A DNA stretch of 64,000 bases from JBDTGE01 sp050742975 (GTDB lineage: Bacteria > Actinomycetota > Actinomycetes > Mycobacteriales > Jatrophihabitantaceae): positions 12,711-76,710 of the forward strand of contig JBOGDQ010000225.1 in the NCBI GenBank assembly GCA_050742975.1. Direction: 5' to 3'. The notes under the pieces were generated by a model that worked only from the letters and a program-made list of their open reading frames with translations, did no database searches and had not been told where the DNA came from. How positions within the stretch are numbered: the first letter of the stretch is position 1; the number at the start of each line of letters is the position of its first letter. A program made the translations under genes and the position numbers. This document shows, in pieces, positions 39,096-48,139 of this stretch.

Positions 39096-42086
39096 GTGCC
39101 GAACCCTGACGACACCAGCGCCGACGACACCAGCGCGAACGCAGGCGCGGCGAAAATACGCGCCCGGCCGGTGCTGCCGGATCCGATTCGCTACGCGCGG
39201 CGGATCACGGCGACCGCCCGCAACGCCGCCGAGCTCGTCCGCTTCGGCGGGTTGCAGACCGGCGAGCAGGACTCACCCTTCGCGATCGAGTCCGAGCGGC
39301 TGAACTACCGGCTGCGGCACTACTTCGCCGACGACGTCAGACCGGGCAGCCTGCCCGTCCTGCTGATCCCGCCGCTGATGATGGCCGCCGGGGTCTGGGA
39401 CGTCTCGCCGCAGACGTCCGCGGTCGGCGCACTGCACGCCGCGGGCGCCGACACCTGGGTCGTCGACTTCGGCGACCCAGGCCAGGAGCCGGGCGGCCTG
39501 CAGCGCACCCTCACCGACCACGTCCTGGCGGTCAGCGACGCTGTCGAGCAGGTGAACGCGAAGACCGGGCGCGACGTCGTCCTCGGTGGCTACTCGCAGG
39601 GTGGCATGTTCGCCTACCAGGCCGCGGCCTACCGCCGGGGCAGCGGACTCGACTCGCTCGTCACGTTCGGCTCACCGGTCGACACCACCGCGCCGCTGCC
39701 GATCCCGATCTCGCCGGAGGTCGCTCGGCGCCTGGCCGGCAGCCTGGTCGACAGCGGTGTGCTGCGCCGGGTCTCGCTGCCGCGGTGGGCCACCAGCCTC
39801 GGCTTCAAGCTGCTCTCGCCCGCCAAGACGGTCCAGGACCGGGTCCAGTACCTGATGACGTTGCACGACCGGGATGCGCTGCTGCCCCGGGAGCGCCAGC
39901 GCCGCTTCCTCGGCTCCGAGGGGTGGACGGCCTACTCCGGCCCGGCCATCGCGGAGCTGCTCGAGCAGTTCGTCGCGCACAACCGCATGCTCGAGGGCGG
40001 TTTCGTCATCGACCGCCGGCTGGTGACCCTCGCCGACATCGACGTCCCGATCCTGACGATCGTCGGCTCGAGCGACACGATCGGCCACCCGGACGCGGTG
40101 CGCGCGATCCGGCGCGCGGCCCCGCGCGCGGACGTGTACGAGCTGACCCTCAAGAGCGGTCACTTCGGACTGGTCGTCGGCAGCAACGCCAGCAGCACGA
40201 CCTGGCCCGCTGTCGCCGGCTGGATCTGCTGGCGCGACGGGTCAGGCGCGCTGCCGGAGACGATCGTGCCCGCGGAGCTGGTCGAGGCGCGGCCCGCATT
40301 ACGGGCCGGTGCCGGTGCAACTGCACTTGCGCAGGCGACCGAGTTCGGGATCGGGGCGAGCCGCATCCTCGTCGGATCCGCTCGCCAGGTCGTCCGCGCC
40401 GCTCGTGGTGTCGTCGCCGAGGCGCCGGCCCAGCTGCCCCGGCTGGCTCGCCTCGAGCAGCTCGACCCGTCCACCCGCATCTCGCTCGGCCTGCTGCTGG
40501 ACGAGCAGGCCCGCAAGGCGCCCCGCGACGTGGTGTTCCTGTTCGGTGACCGGGCCTACCGCCAGTCCGAGGTCAAGCACCGCGTCGACAGCGTTGCCAA
40601 GGCTCTGATCAGCGTCGGGGTCCGGCCCGGTGACCGCGTCGGCGTGCTGATGAGCACCCGGCCCAGCGCGTTCAGCGTCGTCGCCGCGCTCAGCCGCCTG
40701 GGTGCGACTGCGGTGCTGCTGCGGCCGGACGGCGAGCCGGCGCACGAGGCGAAGCTGGGCCTGGTCACCTGGATGATCTCCGATCCCGAGCACATCGCGC
40801 ACATCGCGCACATCGACCGGGTCGACGGCGTGACGTGGTGCGTTCTGGGTGGCGGAGCCGAGCGGCGGGACCTGCATCCAGGCGTCGTCGACCTCGAGCG
40901 CATCGACCCGGACGAGGTCGAGCTCCCGGCGTGGTACCGCGCCAACCCGCACCGCGCCGGTGACGTCGCCTTCGTCCTGTTCGTCGGGGACGGGCGCGAC
41001 AGCCGGGCTGTCCAGATCACCAACCGCCGCTGGGCGTTGTCGGCCCTGGGGACGGCGAGCGCGGCCGCGCTGCGGGCCGGCGACACCGTGTACAGCGTCA
41101 CGCCGATCCACCACTCGTCCGCGCTGCTGATGAGTGTCGGAGGTGCGGTGGCGAGCGGCGCCCGGTTCGCGATGGCCAGCGCGCAGGATCCCGCCACGTT
41201 CTGGCAGGAGGTGCGGCGCTACGGCGCGACGCACGTCTCCTACACCTGGACGTCGCTGCACGATGTCACGCTCGGCGCGCCCGACCGCGCCGAGCAGCAC
41301 CACCCGATCCGGATGTTCATGGGCTCGGGTATGCCCCGCAACCTGTGGAAGCGCGCCGCCGAACGCTTCCCCGGCGTGCGCATCCTGGAGTTCTACGCGT
41401 CGGCCGACGGCGAAGCGATCCTGGCCAACCTGACCGGCCACAAGCCCGGATCGATGGGCCGACCGCTGCCCGGGACGGCGGAGGTGCGCGTCGCCGGCTT
41501 CGACCTTGCCGAGCGGGCGCTGCAGCTGAACGAGGCCGGGCTGGGCCGCGAGTGCGACATCGACGAGGTGGGGCTGCTGCTGGCCCGCGTCAACCCGAGC
41601 GACCCGATGGCCGCTGCTCCTCTGCGCGGCGTGTTCGAGCCGGGCGACGCGTGGCGCTCGACCGGCGACCTGTTCCTGCGCGACGAGCAGGGCGATCTGT
41701 GGCTGGCCGGGGCGGTCACCGACATCGTGGACACGGCGGCGCGCCCGGTACTGCCGGCCGGTACCCGGTTCTGCCTCGGCACCATCCCGGCCGTCGACCT
41801 GGTCGTCGCGTACGGCGTGCCCGCGGACGGCGGGCAGGTCCTCGTCGCCGCGGTCTCGCTGCGTCCCGGGACCGAGCTCACGGCGGCCGAACTGGACAAG
41901 GCGTTCGACCGGCTGCCGCGCTCGTACCGTCCGGCATACGTGCAGGTCGTGCCGCCGATCCCGGTCACCACCTGGCACCGGCCGCAATGGCGGCCGCTGC
42001 AGGCCAAGGGCATCCCCAAGCCCGGCCGCGGCCGAAAGCTCTGGCGTCTCGGCGACGATCACGCACACTATGAACGGCTGACGTAG
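39096..42086 (+). CDS. Fusion of PhaC-like alpha/beta hydrolase and AMP-dependent acyl ligase
   Basis: This 996-residue protein has an N-terminal hydrolase/acyltransferase domain (about 60-380) like polyhydroxyalkanoate synthases, with LLIPPLMMAAGVWDV, the nucleophile region GGYSQGGMFAYQAAA and the His in LKSGHFGLVVGS. After a helical linker an ANL-family adenylation domain follows (about 455-990: GVRPGDRVGVLMSTRPS, FYASADGEAILANLTG, STGDLFLRDEQGDLWLAG). The nucleophile is Ser rather than the Cys of true PHA synthases. The usual P-loop of AMP ligases appears altered (LFVGDGRDSRAVQITNRRW), so ligase activity is uncertain. The GTG is preceded by CAGGCT six bases upstream. I infer a role in lipid or wax metabolism. 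Confidence 0.8.
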   Translation: MPNPDDTSADDTSANAGAAKIRARPVLPDPIRYARRITATARNAAELVRFGGLQTGEQDSPFAIESERLNYRLRHYFADDVRPGSLPVLLIPPLMMAAGVWDVSPQTSAVGALHAAGADTWVVDFGDPGQEPGGLQRTLTDHVLAVSDAVEQVNAKTGRDVVLGGYSQGGMFAYQAAAYRRGSGLDSLVTFGSPVDTTAPLPIPISPEVARRLAGSLVDSGVLRRVSLPRWATSLGFKLLSPAKTVQDRVQYLMTLHDRDALLPRERQRRFLGSEGWTAYSGPAIAELLEQFVAHNRMLEGGFVIDRRLVTLADIDVPILTIVGSSDTIGHPDAVRAIRRAAPRADVYELTLKSGHFGLVVGSNASSTTWPAVAGWICWRDGSGALPETIVPAELVEARPALRAGAGATALAQATEFGIGASRILVGSARQVVRAARGVVAEAPAQLPRLARLEQLDPSTRISLGLLLDEQARKAPRDVVFLFGDRAYRQSEVKHRVDSVAKALISVGVRPGDRVGVLMSTRPSAFSVVAALSRLGATAVLLRPDGEPAHEAKLGLVTWMISDPEHIAHIAHIDRVDGVTWCVLGGGAERRDLHPGVVDLERIDPDEVELPAWYRANPHRAGDVAFVLFVGDGRDSRAVQITNRRWALSALGTASAAALRAGDTVYSVTPIHHSSALLMSVGGAVASGARFAMASAQDPATFWQEVRRYGATHVSYTWTSLHDVTLGAPDRAEQHHPIRMFMGSGMPRNLWKRAAERFPGVRILEFYASADGEAILANLTGHKPGSMGRPLPGTAEVRVAGFDLAERALQLNEAGLGRECDIDEVGLLLARVNPSDPMAAAPLRGVFEPGDAWRSTGDLFLRDEQGDLWLAGAVTDIVDTAARPVLPAGTRFCLGTIPAVDLVVAYGVPADGGQVLVAAVSLRPGTELTAAELDKAFDRLPRSYRPAYVQVVPPIPVTTWHRPQWRPLQAKGIPKPGRGRKLWRLGDDHAHYERLT

Positions 42087-42168
42087 GGCGGTGTCGAGCC
42101 CGCCTTAGCGCCGCGCGACTCATCACCGGTACCTGCAACAGTCGGGCTGCCGTTGCTGTCTACTACGT

Positions 42169-42702
42169 ATGGAGGCGCTGATGCAGCGGGAGACGTGTGA
42201 GTTCACGTCGTTCGTGCGCGCCAACACCTCAGCCCTGCTGCGCACCGCCTACCTGCTGACCGGCAGCGCGTCCGGCGCCGAAGAACTGGTGCAGGACACG
42301 CTCGTGCGCCTGTACCCGAACTGGGCCAAGGTGCAGGCGGCCGATGTCCCGATCGCGTACGTCCGCAGATCCGTGGCCAACGCGTTCGTGAACCAGCGGC
42401 GCCGCGCGTCCAGCCGTGAGCTCGCGTTCGAGTTCCTGCCCGAGCACGACGACCCGTACGACGCCAGCGCCCAGCTCGCCGACCGCTCCGAGCTCTCGCA
42501 GCTGCTGCGCGAGCTCCCGGACCGGCAGCGCGCGGCCCTGGTGCTTCGCTTCTTTCACGACCTACCCGACGGCGAGATAGCCGAGGCGCTGCAGTGCCGG
42601 ATCGGCACCGTCCGCAGCCTGATCAGCCGGGGGCTGACGACCATGCGCGAGCGGTCGATGCAGACCGATGCCGCACGGCCGGCGCCGAGGAGAGACCGAT
42701 GA
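42169..42702 (+). CDS. ECF sigma factor, SigE-family
   Basis: The 177-residue protein has sigma region 2 (FVRANTSALLRTAYLLTGSASGAEELVQDTLVRLYPNW) and region 4 (LPDRQRAALVLRFFHDLPDGEIAEALQCRIGTVRSLISRGL), the layout of actinobacterial SigE-family ECF factors. ATG 42181 is an alternative start. It overlaps the downstream membrane protein by four bases (ATGA), so that product is the likely anti-sigma factor. GCAAC-N12-GTTGC lies upstream and may be part of its own control site. Confidence 0.92.
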   Translation: MEALMQRETCEFTSFVRANTSALLRTAYLLTGSASGAEELVQDTLVRLYPNWAKVQAADVPIAYVRRSVANAFVNQRRRASSRELAFEFLPEHDDPYDASAQLADRSELSQLLRELPDRQRAALVLRFFHDLPDGEIAEALQCRIGTVRSLISRGLTTMRERSMQTDAARPAPRRDR

Positions 42703-44087
42703 ACGACTTCGAGAACCGGCTCCGCGACCACCTCGCCGACCAGGCGCGGCAGGCCCCGAACGGGGACGCGCTGGCCGAGCAGATCATCGCCCGCCTGGAC
42801 CACGCCGACGTCACCCCGATCGACCGGCACCGTCAGTGGCGTACCTGGACGTTTCCGCTGATCGCCGCGGCCGCCGTGGCAGCCGTCGCGCTGGCGCTCG
42901 TCGGCGTCGGCCACCTCGGCCGCACGCCGTCGCACCCGGTGGCCGCTCACACGTCGATCCGGCCGGCCCCGACCCACATGCACTCGCCGACGCCGTCGAC
43001 GACCGCGCTCTCACCGACCGTGACGGCAGCCCCGGAGACCGTCGCCGCGCAGAACGGCACACAGCTGCTCAGCAACGTGCACGTGCTCGACCTGAGCTTC
43101 GTCGGCAACGACGACGGGTGGGCGCTCGCGACCGCCGACTGCCTGGGCGTCTCCTCCGCCCCGGCCTGCACCGCGATGCTGCGCACGACCAACGGCGGGA
43201 CGACCTGGCGTGGCATGCCCACGCCGCCGGTGAACGTGCTTACCAGTGCCGGGTGCGCCGCTCCCTGCATCGCGCACATCCGATTCGCCAATGACCAGAT
43301 CGGCTACGCGTTCGGTCCGTCGGCCCTGTTCATGACGAGGAACGGTGGCGCGAGTTGGACCAAGCAGCCCGGCGGTGCCGACGCCCTGGAAACCCTGGAC
43401 GGCAACGTGATCCGCCTCGTCTCGGATCACAGCGGCTGCCCAGGGCCGTGCAATCTCCGCGTGGAGACGGCGCCCATCGGCAGCTCCACCTGGACGAGCG
43501 GCACTCTCGACACTCAAGTGGTCAATGCGAGTGGCGTGAGCCTTACACGCAGCGGGCCCAATGCGATCGTCGAGACGAGCACGGGGCAGGCAGCCTCGCT
43601 GTACGGCGTCACCCTCTACAGCTCATCGAACGACGGGCGAACCTGGACCAAGCACGCCGATCCGTGTTCGACGACGGGCGCCGCCGCAGCGGGCGTGCCG
43701 ATGGCGAGCACGTCCGTGGCTGCCGCCGGGGACGGGTCCATCAGCATCCTGTGCCAGCCCGGGGGCCAGGGCGGCACGGGCGTCTCTCTCACATCGACAG
43801 ACGGTGGCGCGACGTTCGCCGCGGGGCGCGTGCACATGTTCGGTCGCGGCGCCGGGGACCTTGGCGCCGCGTCGGCCAACGTCCTGGTCGTGTTGTCCGA
43901 CCCGCTCAGTCGTTCGGTCGATGGTGGCAAGAGCTGGCAGCAAATCAAGGGGCCGTCCCTGGCCTCCACCGTGACCTTCGTCGGTTTCGAGTCGGACACC
44001 GTCGGCCGAATTGCGACGAACGCCGGCCGTACCATCTGGACGACCCAGGACGCGGGCGCGACGTGGACGGCGCACACCTTCGGCTGA
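42699..44087 (+). CDS. Membrane-anchored BNR/beta-propeller protein, likely anti-sigma partner
   Basis: The 462-residue protein has a cytoplasmic N-terminus of about 50 residues (MNDFENRLRDHLADQARQAP, like anti-sigma tails), one transmembrane helix (FPLIAAAAVAAVALALVGVG), a Thr/Pro linker and a large outer domain. That domain has repeated TTNGGTTW, TRNGGASW, SSNDGRTW, SVDGGKSW and TTQDAGATW motifs, which are BNR/sialidase-type propeller blades. The domain probably senses a cell-surface signal for the coupled sigma factor. This pairing is known in actinobacteria, but the ligand is unknown. Confidence 0.75.
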   Translation: MNDFENRLRDHLADQARQAPNGDALAEQIIARLDHADVTPIDRHRQWRTWTFPLIAAAAVAAVALALVGVGHLGRTPSHPVAAHTSIRPAPTHMHSPTPSTTALSPTVTAAPETVAAQNGTQLLSNVHVLDLSFVGNDDGWALATADCLGVSSAPACTAMLRTTNGGTTWRGMPTPPVNVLTSAGCAAPCIAHIRFANDQIGYAFGPSALFMTRNGGASWTKQPGGADALETLDGNVIRLVSDHSGCPGPCNLRVETAPIGSSTWTSGTLDTQVVNASGVSLTRSGPNAIVETSTGQAASLYGVTLYSSSNDGRTWTKHADPCSTTGAAAAGVPMASTSVAAAGDGSISILCQPGGQGGTGVSLTSTDGGATFAAGRVHMFGRGAGDLGAASANVLVVLSDPLSRSVDGGKSWQQIKGPSLASTVTFVGFESDTVGRIATNAGRTIWTTQDAGATWTAHTFG

Positions 44088-44169
44088 GTCCGAATCGTGA
44101 TCCGCGCACTGCGACGGAAGCCAATCGCCTTGTGTCATAAGGGTGTTCACTTCGCCATCGGAGGACACC

Positions 44170-45243
44170 ATGAACCGACGTCCCGCCCTGCTCGGCGCGC
44201 TGGTCGCCATCACGCTCGGCTGCGCAGCCTGCACCAGCGCCGCAACGCCCGCGCACAAGCCGCCGAACTCGTCGTCGCGAGCGGGCACGCAGTCGACGAT
44301 CCACTCGACGCCGACGCCGCCCGCGCACACCACGACGCCGCCCGCCCACACCACGACGCCGCCGACCACCGGATCGACAACCACCGCGCCACCGGTCAAC
44401 ACGGTCGCAGCCGGCTGGATCGCGCACGCCGACTTCAAGGACCTGCCACACCCGGACCTGGGCTGCGCGAACGCGCAGGAGGGCAACAGGGTCGAGGTGA
44501 CCAAGGTGGTCAGCGCCGACGTCACCGGTGATGGCGCGGCCGACGCGATCGTCCGGATGGACTGTCTGCACGCGGCCAGCGAGTGGCCGGACTGGGTGTT
44601 CGTGTACTCCGATACCTCCGGGCACCCGAAGGTGGTGGCAACGCTCATCACGAACCGGGACTCGACGTACGTCCCGACGATCTCGACGAGCGACCGCACG
44701 GTCACGCTCGGACTGCTGACCTGGAGCAGGTACGCGGCAGGCTGCTGCGCGGACCTGCACTACACGCAGCAGTTCATCTGGACCGGCAGCGGGTTCGATC
44801 GCGGCTCGCGCCAGGACGTCCTGGCACCGTGCGGTGACACGGCGTTCACCGTCAGCACTGCGGACGGCCGGGGCGCCGCTGGTCATGGTTCGCTCGTCGT
44901 CGAGTTCCGCAACCGGCTGCCGCAGGCCTGCACGGTTTACGGCTACCCGGGCCTGGACGCGCTGAACTCGGCGGGCACCACGCTGGCCCACGCCGCGCGG
45001 ACCCTGCACGGCATGGCGGGCGGCGCGCGGTCGGAGTCGACGGTGCGGGTGGAGCCCGGCAGGAGCGCGTCGGCGCTGGTCGAGTGGAGCAACGTTCCGC
45101 CGGGTGGCGGCAGTTGCGCCACGTCGTGGTACATCGCGGTCACTCCGGCCAACACCGAGGACACCCACCAGCTCCGGGCGTCGGTCAGCACCTGCAAGCT
45201 GCAGATCCACCCGACGGTGCCCGGGACGACCGGCAACGGCTGA
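44170..45243 (+). CDS. Putative lipoprotein with C-terminal DUF4232-like domain
   Basis: The 357-residue protein starts MNRRPALLGALVAITLGCAA with a lipobox-like GCAAC, then a Thr/Pro/His linker with repeated HTTTPP, a beta-rich middle domain and a C-terminal region resembling DUF4232 (GHGSLVVEFRNRLPQACTVYGYPGLDAL). It is probably anchored to the outer face of the membrane. It follows the sigma/BNR pair after 82 bases and may belong to the same regulon. Confidence 0.72.
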   Translation: MNRRPALLGALVAITLGCAACTSAATPAHKPPNSSSRAGTQSTIHSTPTPPAHTTTPPAHTTTPPTTGSTTTAPPVNTVAAGWIAHADFKDLPHPDLGCANAQEGNRVEVTKVVSADVTGDGAADAIVRMDCLHAASEWPDWVFVYSDTSGHPKVVATLITNRDSTYVPTISTSDRTVTLGLLTWSRYAAGCCADLHYTQQFIWTGSGFDRGSRQDVLAPCGDTAFTVSTADGRGAAGHGSLVVEFRNRLPQACTVYGYPGLDALNSAGTTLAHAARTLHGMAGGARSESTVRVEPGRSASALVEWSNVPPGGGSCATSWYIAVTPANTEDTHQLRASVSTCKLQIHPTVPGTTGNG

Positions 45244-45258
45244 CCCGACCCCCGCCGT

Positions 45259-45292
45259 TTGAGAGTTGGCACTCGCGGGGCTAGAGTGCCAA
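45259..45292 (+). promoter_or_regulatory. groES promoter with CIRCE operator
   Basis: TTGGCACTC-N9-GAGTGCCAA (45266-45292) is a canonical CIRCE inverted repeat bound by HrcA. It overlaps a -10 TAGAGT (45282-45287) that is 17 bases from TTGAGA (45259-45264). Heat-shock repression of groES is therefore expected. Confidence 0.92.
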
Positions 45293-45367
45293 TCAGGATC
45301 GGTTGACCCCCGCGACGGCAACCGGACCGATCATCGGCACTTGAAACCCGAGAAGGGGAGATTCACC

Positions 45368-45673
45368 GTGACCGCCACAAAGGTCAGCATCAAGCCGCTC
45401 GAGGACCGCATCGTCGTGCAGGCCAATGAGGCCGAGACGACGACCGCTTCGGGCATCGTCATTCCGGACACCGCCAAGGAGAAGCCCCAGGAGGGCACCG
45501 TTCTCGCCGTCGGCCCCGGCCGCATCGACGACAACGGCAACCGCGTTCCGCTGGACGTCGCCATCGGTGACGTCGTCCTGTACAGCAAGTACGGGGGCAC
45601 CGAGGTCAAGTACGCCGGCGAGGAGTACCTCGTCCTATCGGCGCGCGACGTCCTCGCAATCATCGAGAAGTAA
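45368..45673 (+). CDS. groES: Co-chaperonin GroES
   Basis: The 101-residue protein begins VTATKVSIKPLEDRIVVQAN and includes the mobile loop ETTTASGIVIPDTAKEKPQEG and GDVVLYSKYGGTEVKYAGEEYLVL. GTG 45368 has GAAGGGGAG upstream. A terminator-like hairpin (45695-45723) separates it from groEL. Confidence 0.98.
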   Translation: MTATKVSIKPLEDRIVVQANEAETTTASGIVIPDTAKEKPQEGTVLAVGPGRIDDNGNRVPLDVAIGDVVLYSKYGGTEVKYAGEEYLVLSARDVLAIIEK

Positions 45674-45694
45674 CACGAAGTAACCGACGGCGCT

Positions 45695-45723
45695 CCGGCC
45701 GCGCACGTCAGTGTGCGGGCCGG
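45695..45723 (+). terminator. Hairpin after groES
   Basis: CCGGCCGCGCAC-GTCA-GTGTGCGGGCCGG forms a strong stem with one bulge and a G-T pair, followed by GGCGTTTCGTTTC. It may attenuate transcription into groEL. Confidence 0.6.
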
Positions 45724-45927
45724 GGCGTTTCGTTTCATTCCGCTTTGGCACGGCACAGCCGGCGAGTCGTGGAGTACGACCGAAGGCGACTGCCCCGGCG
45801 GAGCGCAACGCAAGAAGTGCATGCCGCCACTGCGACGAAGTCGCGCCGGTCGCGGTGACCGCCCTGAGCTTGCGAGTGGGCGGCGCCGCGAACGGCAGGC
45901 GGCCAAATAGGTAGGAAGGAACCGTTC

Positions 45928-47562
45928 ATGGCGAAGATCCTCAGTTTCGATGAGGACGCCCGCCGCGCGCTCGAGCGCGGCGTCGACAAGCTGGCCGACA
46001 CGGTCAAGGTCACGCTCGGCCCCAGGGGTCGCAACGTGGTGCTGGCCAAGAGCTTCGGCGCGCCGGTCATCACCAACGACGGCGTGACCATCGCGCGTGA
46101 CGTCGAGCTCGCGGACCCGTACGAGAACCTGGGTGCGCAGCTGGCCAAGTCGGTGGCCACCAAGACGAACGACATCGCCGGCGACGGGACGACCACGGCC
46201 ACCGTGCTCGCCCAGGCGCTGGTGAACGCGGGCCTGAAGAACGTGGCCGCGGGCGCCGGCCCGGGCGGCCTCAAGCGCGGGATCGACGCGGCCGTCGATG
46301 CCGTCTGTGCGGCGCTCGACAAGGTCGCCGTGCCCGTCGAGGGCGAGGAGTCGATCGCACACGTAGCGACCATCTCGGCCCAGGACGCGACGATCGGTAC
46401 CTTGATCGGTGAGGCGTTCACCAAGGTCGGCAAGGACGGCGTCATCACCGTCGAGGAGAACCAGACGCTCGAGACCACGCTCGAGTTCACCGAGGGCATG
46501 CAGTTCGACAAGGGCTACATCAGCCCGTACTTCGTCACCGACGTCGAGGCCGGCGAGACCGTCCTGGACGAGCCGTACCTGCTCATCACCACGCAGAAGA
46601 TTTCGGCCGTCGCCGACGTGCTGCCGCTGCTGGAGAAGGTCGTCGAGGCCGGCAAGCCGCTGGTGATCATCGCCGAGGACGTCGACGGCGAGGCGCTGTC
46701 CACACTGGTCGTCAACGCGATCCGCAAGACGTTCAACGCCGTTGCGGTCAAGGCCCCGTTCTTCGGGGACCGTCGCAAGGCGTTCCTGCAGGACCTCGCG
46801 ATCGTCACCGGTGCGCAGGTCATCGCGCCCGAGGTCGGTCTCAAGCTGGACCAGGTGGGCATCGACGTGCTCGGCCGCGCCGGGCGGGTGGTGGTCACGA
46901 AGGACACGACCACGGTCACCCACGGCTCCGCCGCGCAGGATGAGATCGACGCGCGGATCGCGCAGATCCGCCGCGAGATCGAGGACAGCGACTCTGACTG
47001 GGACAAGGAGAAGTTGCAGGAGCGGCTGGCCAAGCTGGCCGGTGGCGTGGGTGTCATCGCCGTCGGCGCGGCCACCGAGGTCGAGCTCAAGGAGCGCAAG
47101 CACCGCATCGAGGATGCCATCGCGGCGACCCGCGCGGCGGTGGATGAGGGCATCGTGGCCGGCGGCGGCAGCGCGCTGATCCACGCGATCGGGAGCCTCG
47201 ACGACCTCGGCCTCACCGGTGACGACGCGACTGGCGTCGCGATCGTGCGCGGCGCGCTGATCGAGCCGCTGAACTGGATCGCGAACAACGCCGGCCTCGA
47301 GGGCTACGTCGTCACGGCCAAGGTCGCCGAGCTTCCGGTGAACCACGGCCTGGACGCCGCAACCGGCCAGTACGTCGACCTGCTGGACGCGGGCATTGTC
47401 GACCCGGTCAAGGTGACCAAGGCGGCGCTGGCCAATGCGGCGTCGGTAGCCTCGGTCGTCCTCTCGACGCAGAGCGCGATCGTGGAGAAGCCGGCCGAAC
47501 CGGACGAGCACAGCCATGACGGCCACGGGCACAGCCACGGGCCGGGTGGGCACTCGCACTGA
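45928..47562 (+). CDS. groEL: Chaperonin GroEL with His-rich C-terminus (GroEL1 type)
   Basis: The 544-residue 60-kDa chaperonin has TLGPRGRNVVLAKSFG and NDIAGDGTTTATVLAQAL near the N-terminus and GIVAGGGSALIHA near 410. Instead of the Gly-Gly-Met tail it ends in His-rich DEHSHDGHGHSHGPGGHSH, as in mycobacterial GroEL1. That paralogue in mycobacteria is linked to special roles such as biofilm lipids. The usual second groEL (GroEL2) is not in this window. RBS GGAAGGAA lies before the ATG. Confidence 0.97.
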   Translation: MAKILSFDEDARRALERGVDKLADTVKVTLGPRGRNVVLAKSFGAPVITNDGVTIARDVELADPYENLGAQLAKSVATKTNDIAGDGTTTATVLAQALVNAGLKNVAAGAGPGGLKRGIDAAVDAVCAALDKVAVPVEGEESIAHVATISAQDATIGTLIGEAFTKVGKDGVITVEENQTLETTLEFTEGMQFDKGYISPYFVTDVEAGETVLDEPYLLITTQKISAVADVLPLLEKVVEAGKPLVIIAEDVDGEALSTLVVNAIRKTFNAVAVKAPFFGDRRKAFLQDLAIVTGAQVIAPEVGLKLDQVGIDVLGRAGRVVVTKDTTTVTHGSAAQDEIDARIAQIRREIEDSDSDWDKEKLQERLAKLAGGVGVIAVGAATEVELKERKHRIEDAIAATRAAVDEGIVAGGGSALIHAIGSLDDLGLTGDDATGVAIVRGALIEPLNWIANNAGLEGYVVTAKVAELPVNHGLDAATGQYVDLLDAGIVDPVKVTKAALANAASVASVVLSTQSAIVEKPAEPDEHSHDGHGHSHGPGGHSH

Positions 47563-47588
47563 CCTATTGGGGCCGCCGTCGATATAGT

Positions 47589-47631
47589 GCGGCCGGTGGT
47601 GGTCACCGTGCGCTTCGCCGGGGAGGTCATC
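47589..47631. repeat. Dispersed intergenic repeat, shortened copy
   Basis: GCGGCCGGTGGTGGT and CGCTTCGCCGGGGAGGTCAT match the right half of the elements at 17192-17258 and 53694-53761. It lies just after groEL. Confidence 0.6.
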
Positions 47632-47646
47632 GCTCTACCCGCAGAA

Positions 47647-47693
47647 AAACCGGAACGGCCCCGCAGCGCAAGGCTGCGGGGCCGTTCCGGTTT
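47647..47693. terminator. Bidirectional terminator between groEL and whiB3
   Basis: AAACCGGAACGGCCCCGCAG (47647-47666) and its exact complement (47674-47693) make a 20-bp stem with a 7-base loop. A-run and T-run flanks suit termination of both convergent genes. Confidence 0.88.
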
Positions 47694-47720
47694 CGCCCGA
47701 TCCTCGGGGTCGGCCGGGTC

Positions 47721-48002
47721 TCAGGCGGGGCGGCGAGCCAGCAGGACTTCGCGTTCCTCGACGGACAGTCCGCCCCACACGCCGTAGGGCTCGCGGGTGG
47801 CGAGCGCCCAGCGCAGGCAGTTCTCGACGACCGGGCAGGCGGCGCAGATCGCCTTCGCTCGTACCTCGCGCTTGACCCGGGTCGGCCCGCGCTCGTTCTC
47901 CGGGTGATAGAAGCTGGACGTGTCGGTGCCGCGGCAGGCCGCGTGCACCTGCCAGTCCCAGTCGCCCTGACGCGGGACCGGGAGCCGTCGTATCTCGGCC
48001 AT
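47721..48002 (-). CDS. whiB3: WhiB3-type iron-sulfur regulator
   Basis: The 93-residue protein has the four cluster cysteines C23, C53, C56 and C62 (HAACRG, AICAACPVVENC) and the G(V/I)WGG turn in EPYGVWGGLS. The central FYHPENERG...RVKRE stretch matches WhiB3/WhiD rather than WhiB1 or WhiB2. It is a redox-sensing [4Fe-4S] regulator that pairs with the main sigma factor. The place beside groEL1 matches mycobacteria. Confidence 0.9.
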   Translation of the reverse strand: MAEIRRLPVPRQGDWDWQVHAACRGTDTSSFYHPENERGPTRVKREVRAKAICAACPVVENCLRWALATREPYGVWGGLSVEEREVLLARRPA

Positions 48003-48139
48003 CGCTCTGCCCTCCGACTGCAGATTCACCCGCTCCCGACGGGTGAGGTGTTCTGCATGTCCAAAGAGCGACCGGCCCAAAGGTGACGCACGAGTTCGCA
48101 CGCCCGGCCAATCGTGGGATGAACCCGGGCAGGAGCCGA

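Noticed and set aside
39096..40300. Annotation of the N-terminal half as a PHA synthase
   Set aside because: The nucleophile is Ser (GGYSQGG) rather than Cys and the protein is fused to an AMP-ligase domain, so polymer synthesis is not supported.
45331..47559. A 742-codon open frame antisense to groES-groEL
   Set aside because: It spans two unrelated genes and their terminator and has no recognisable motif.
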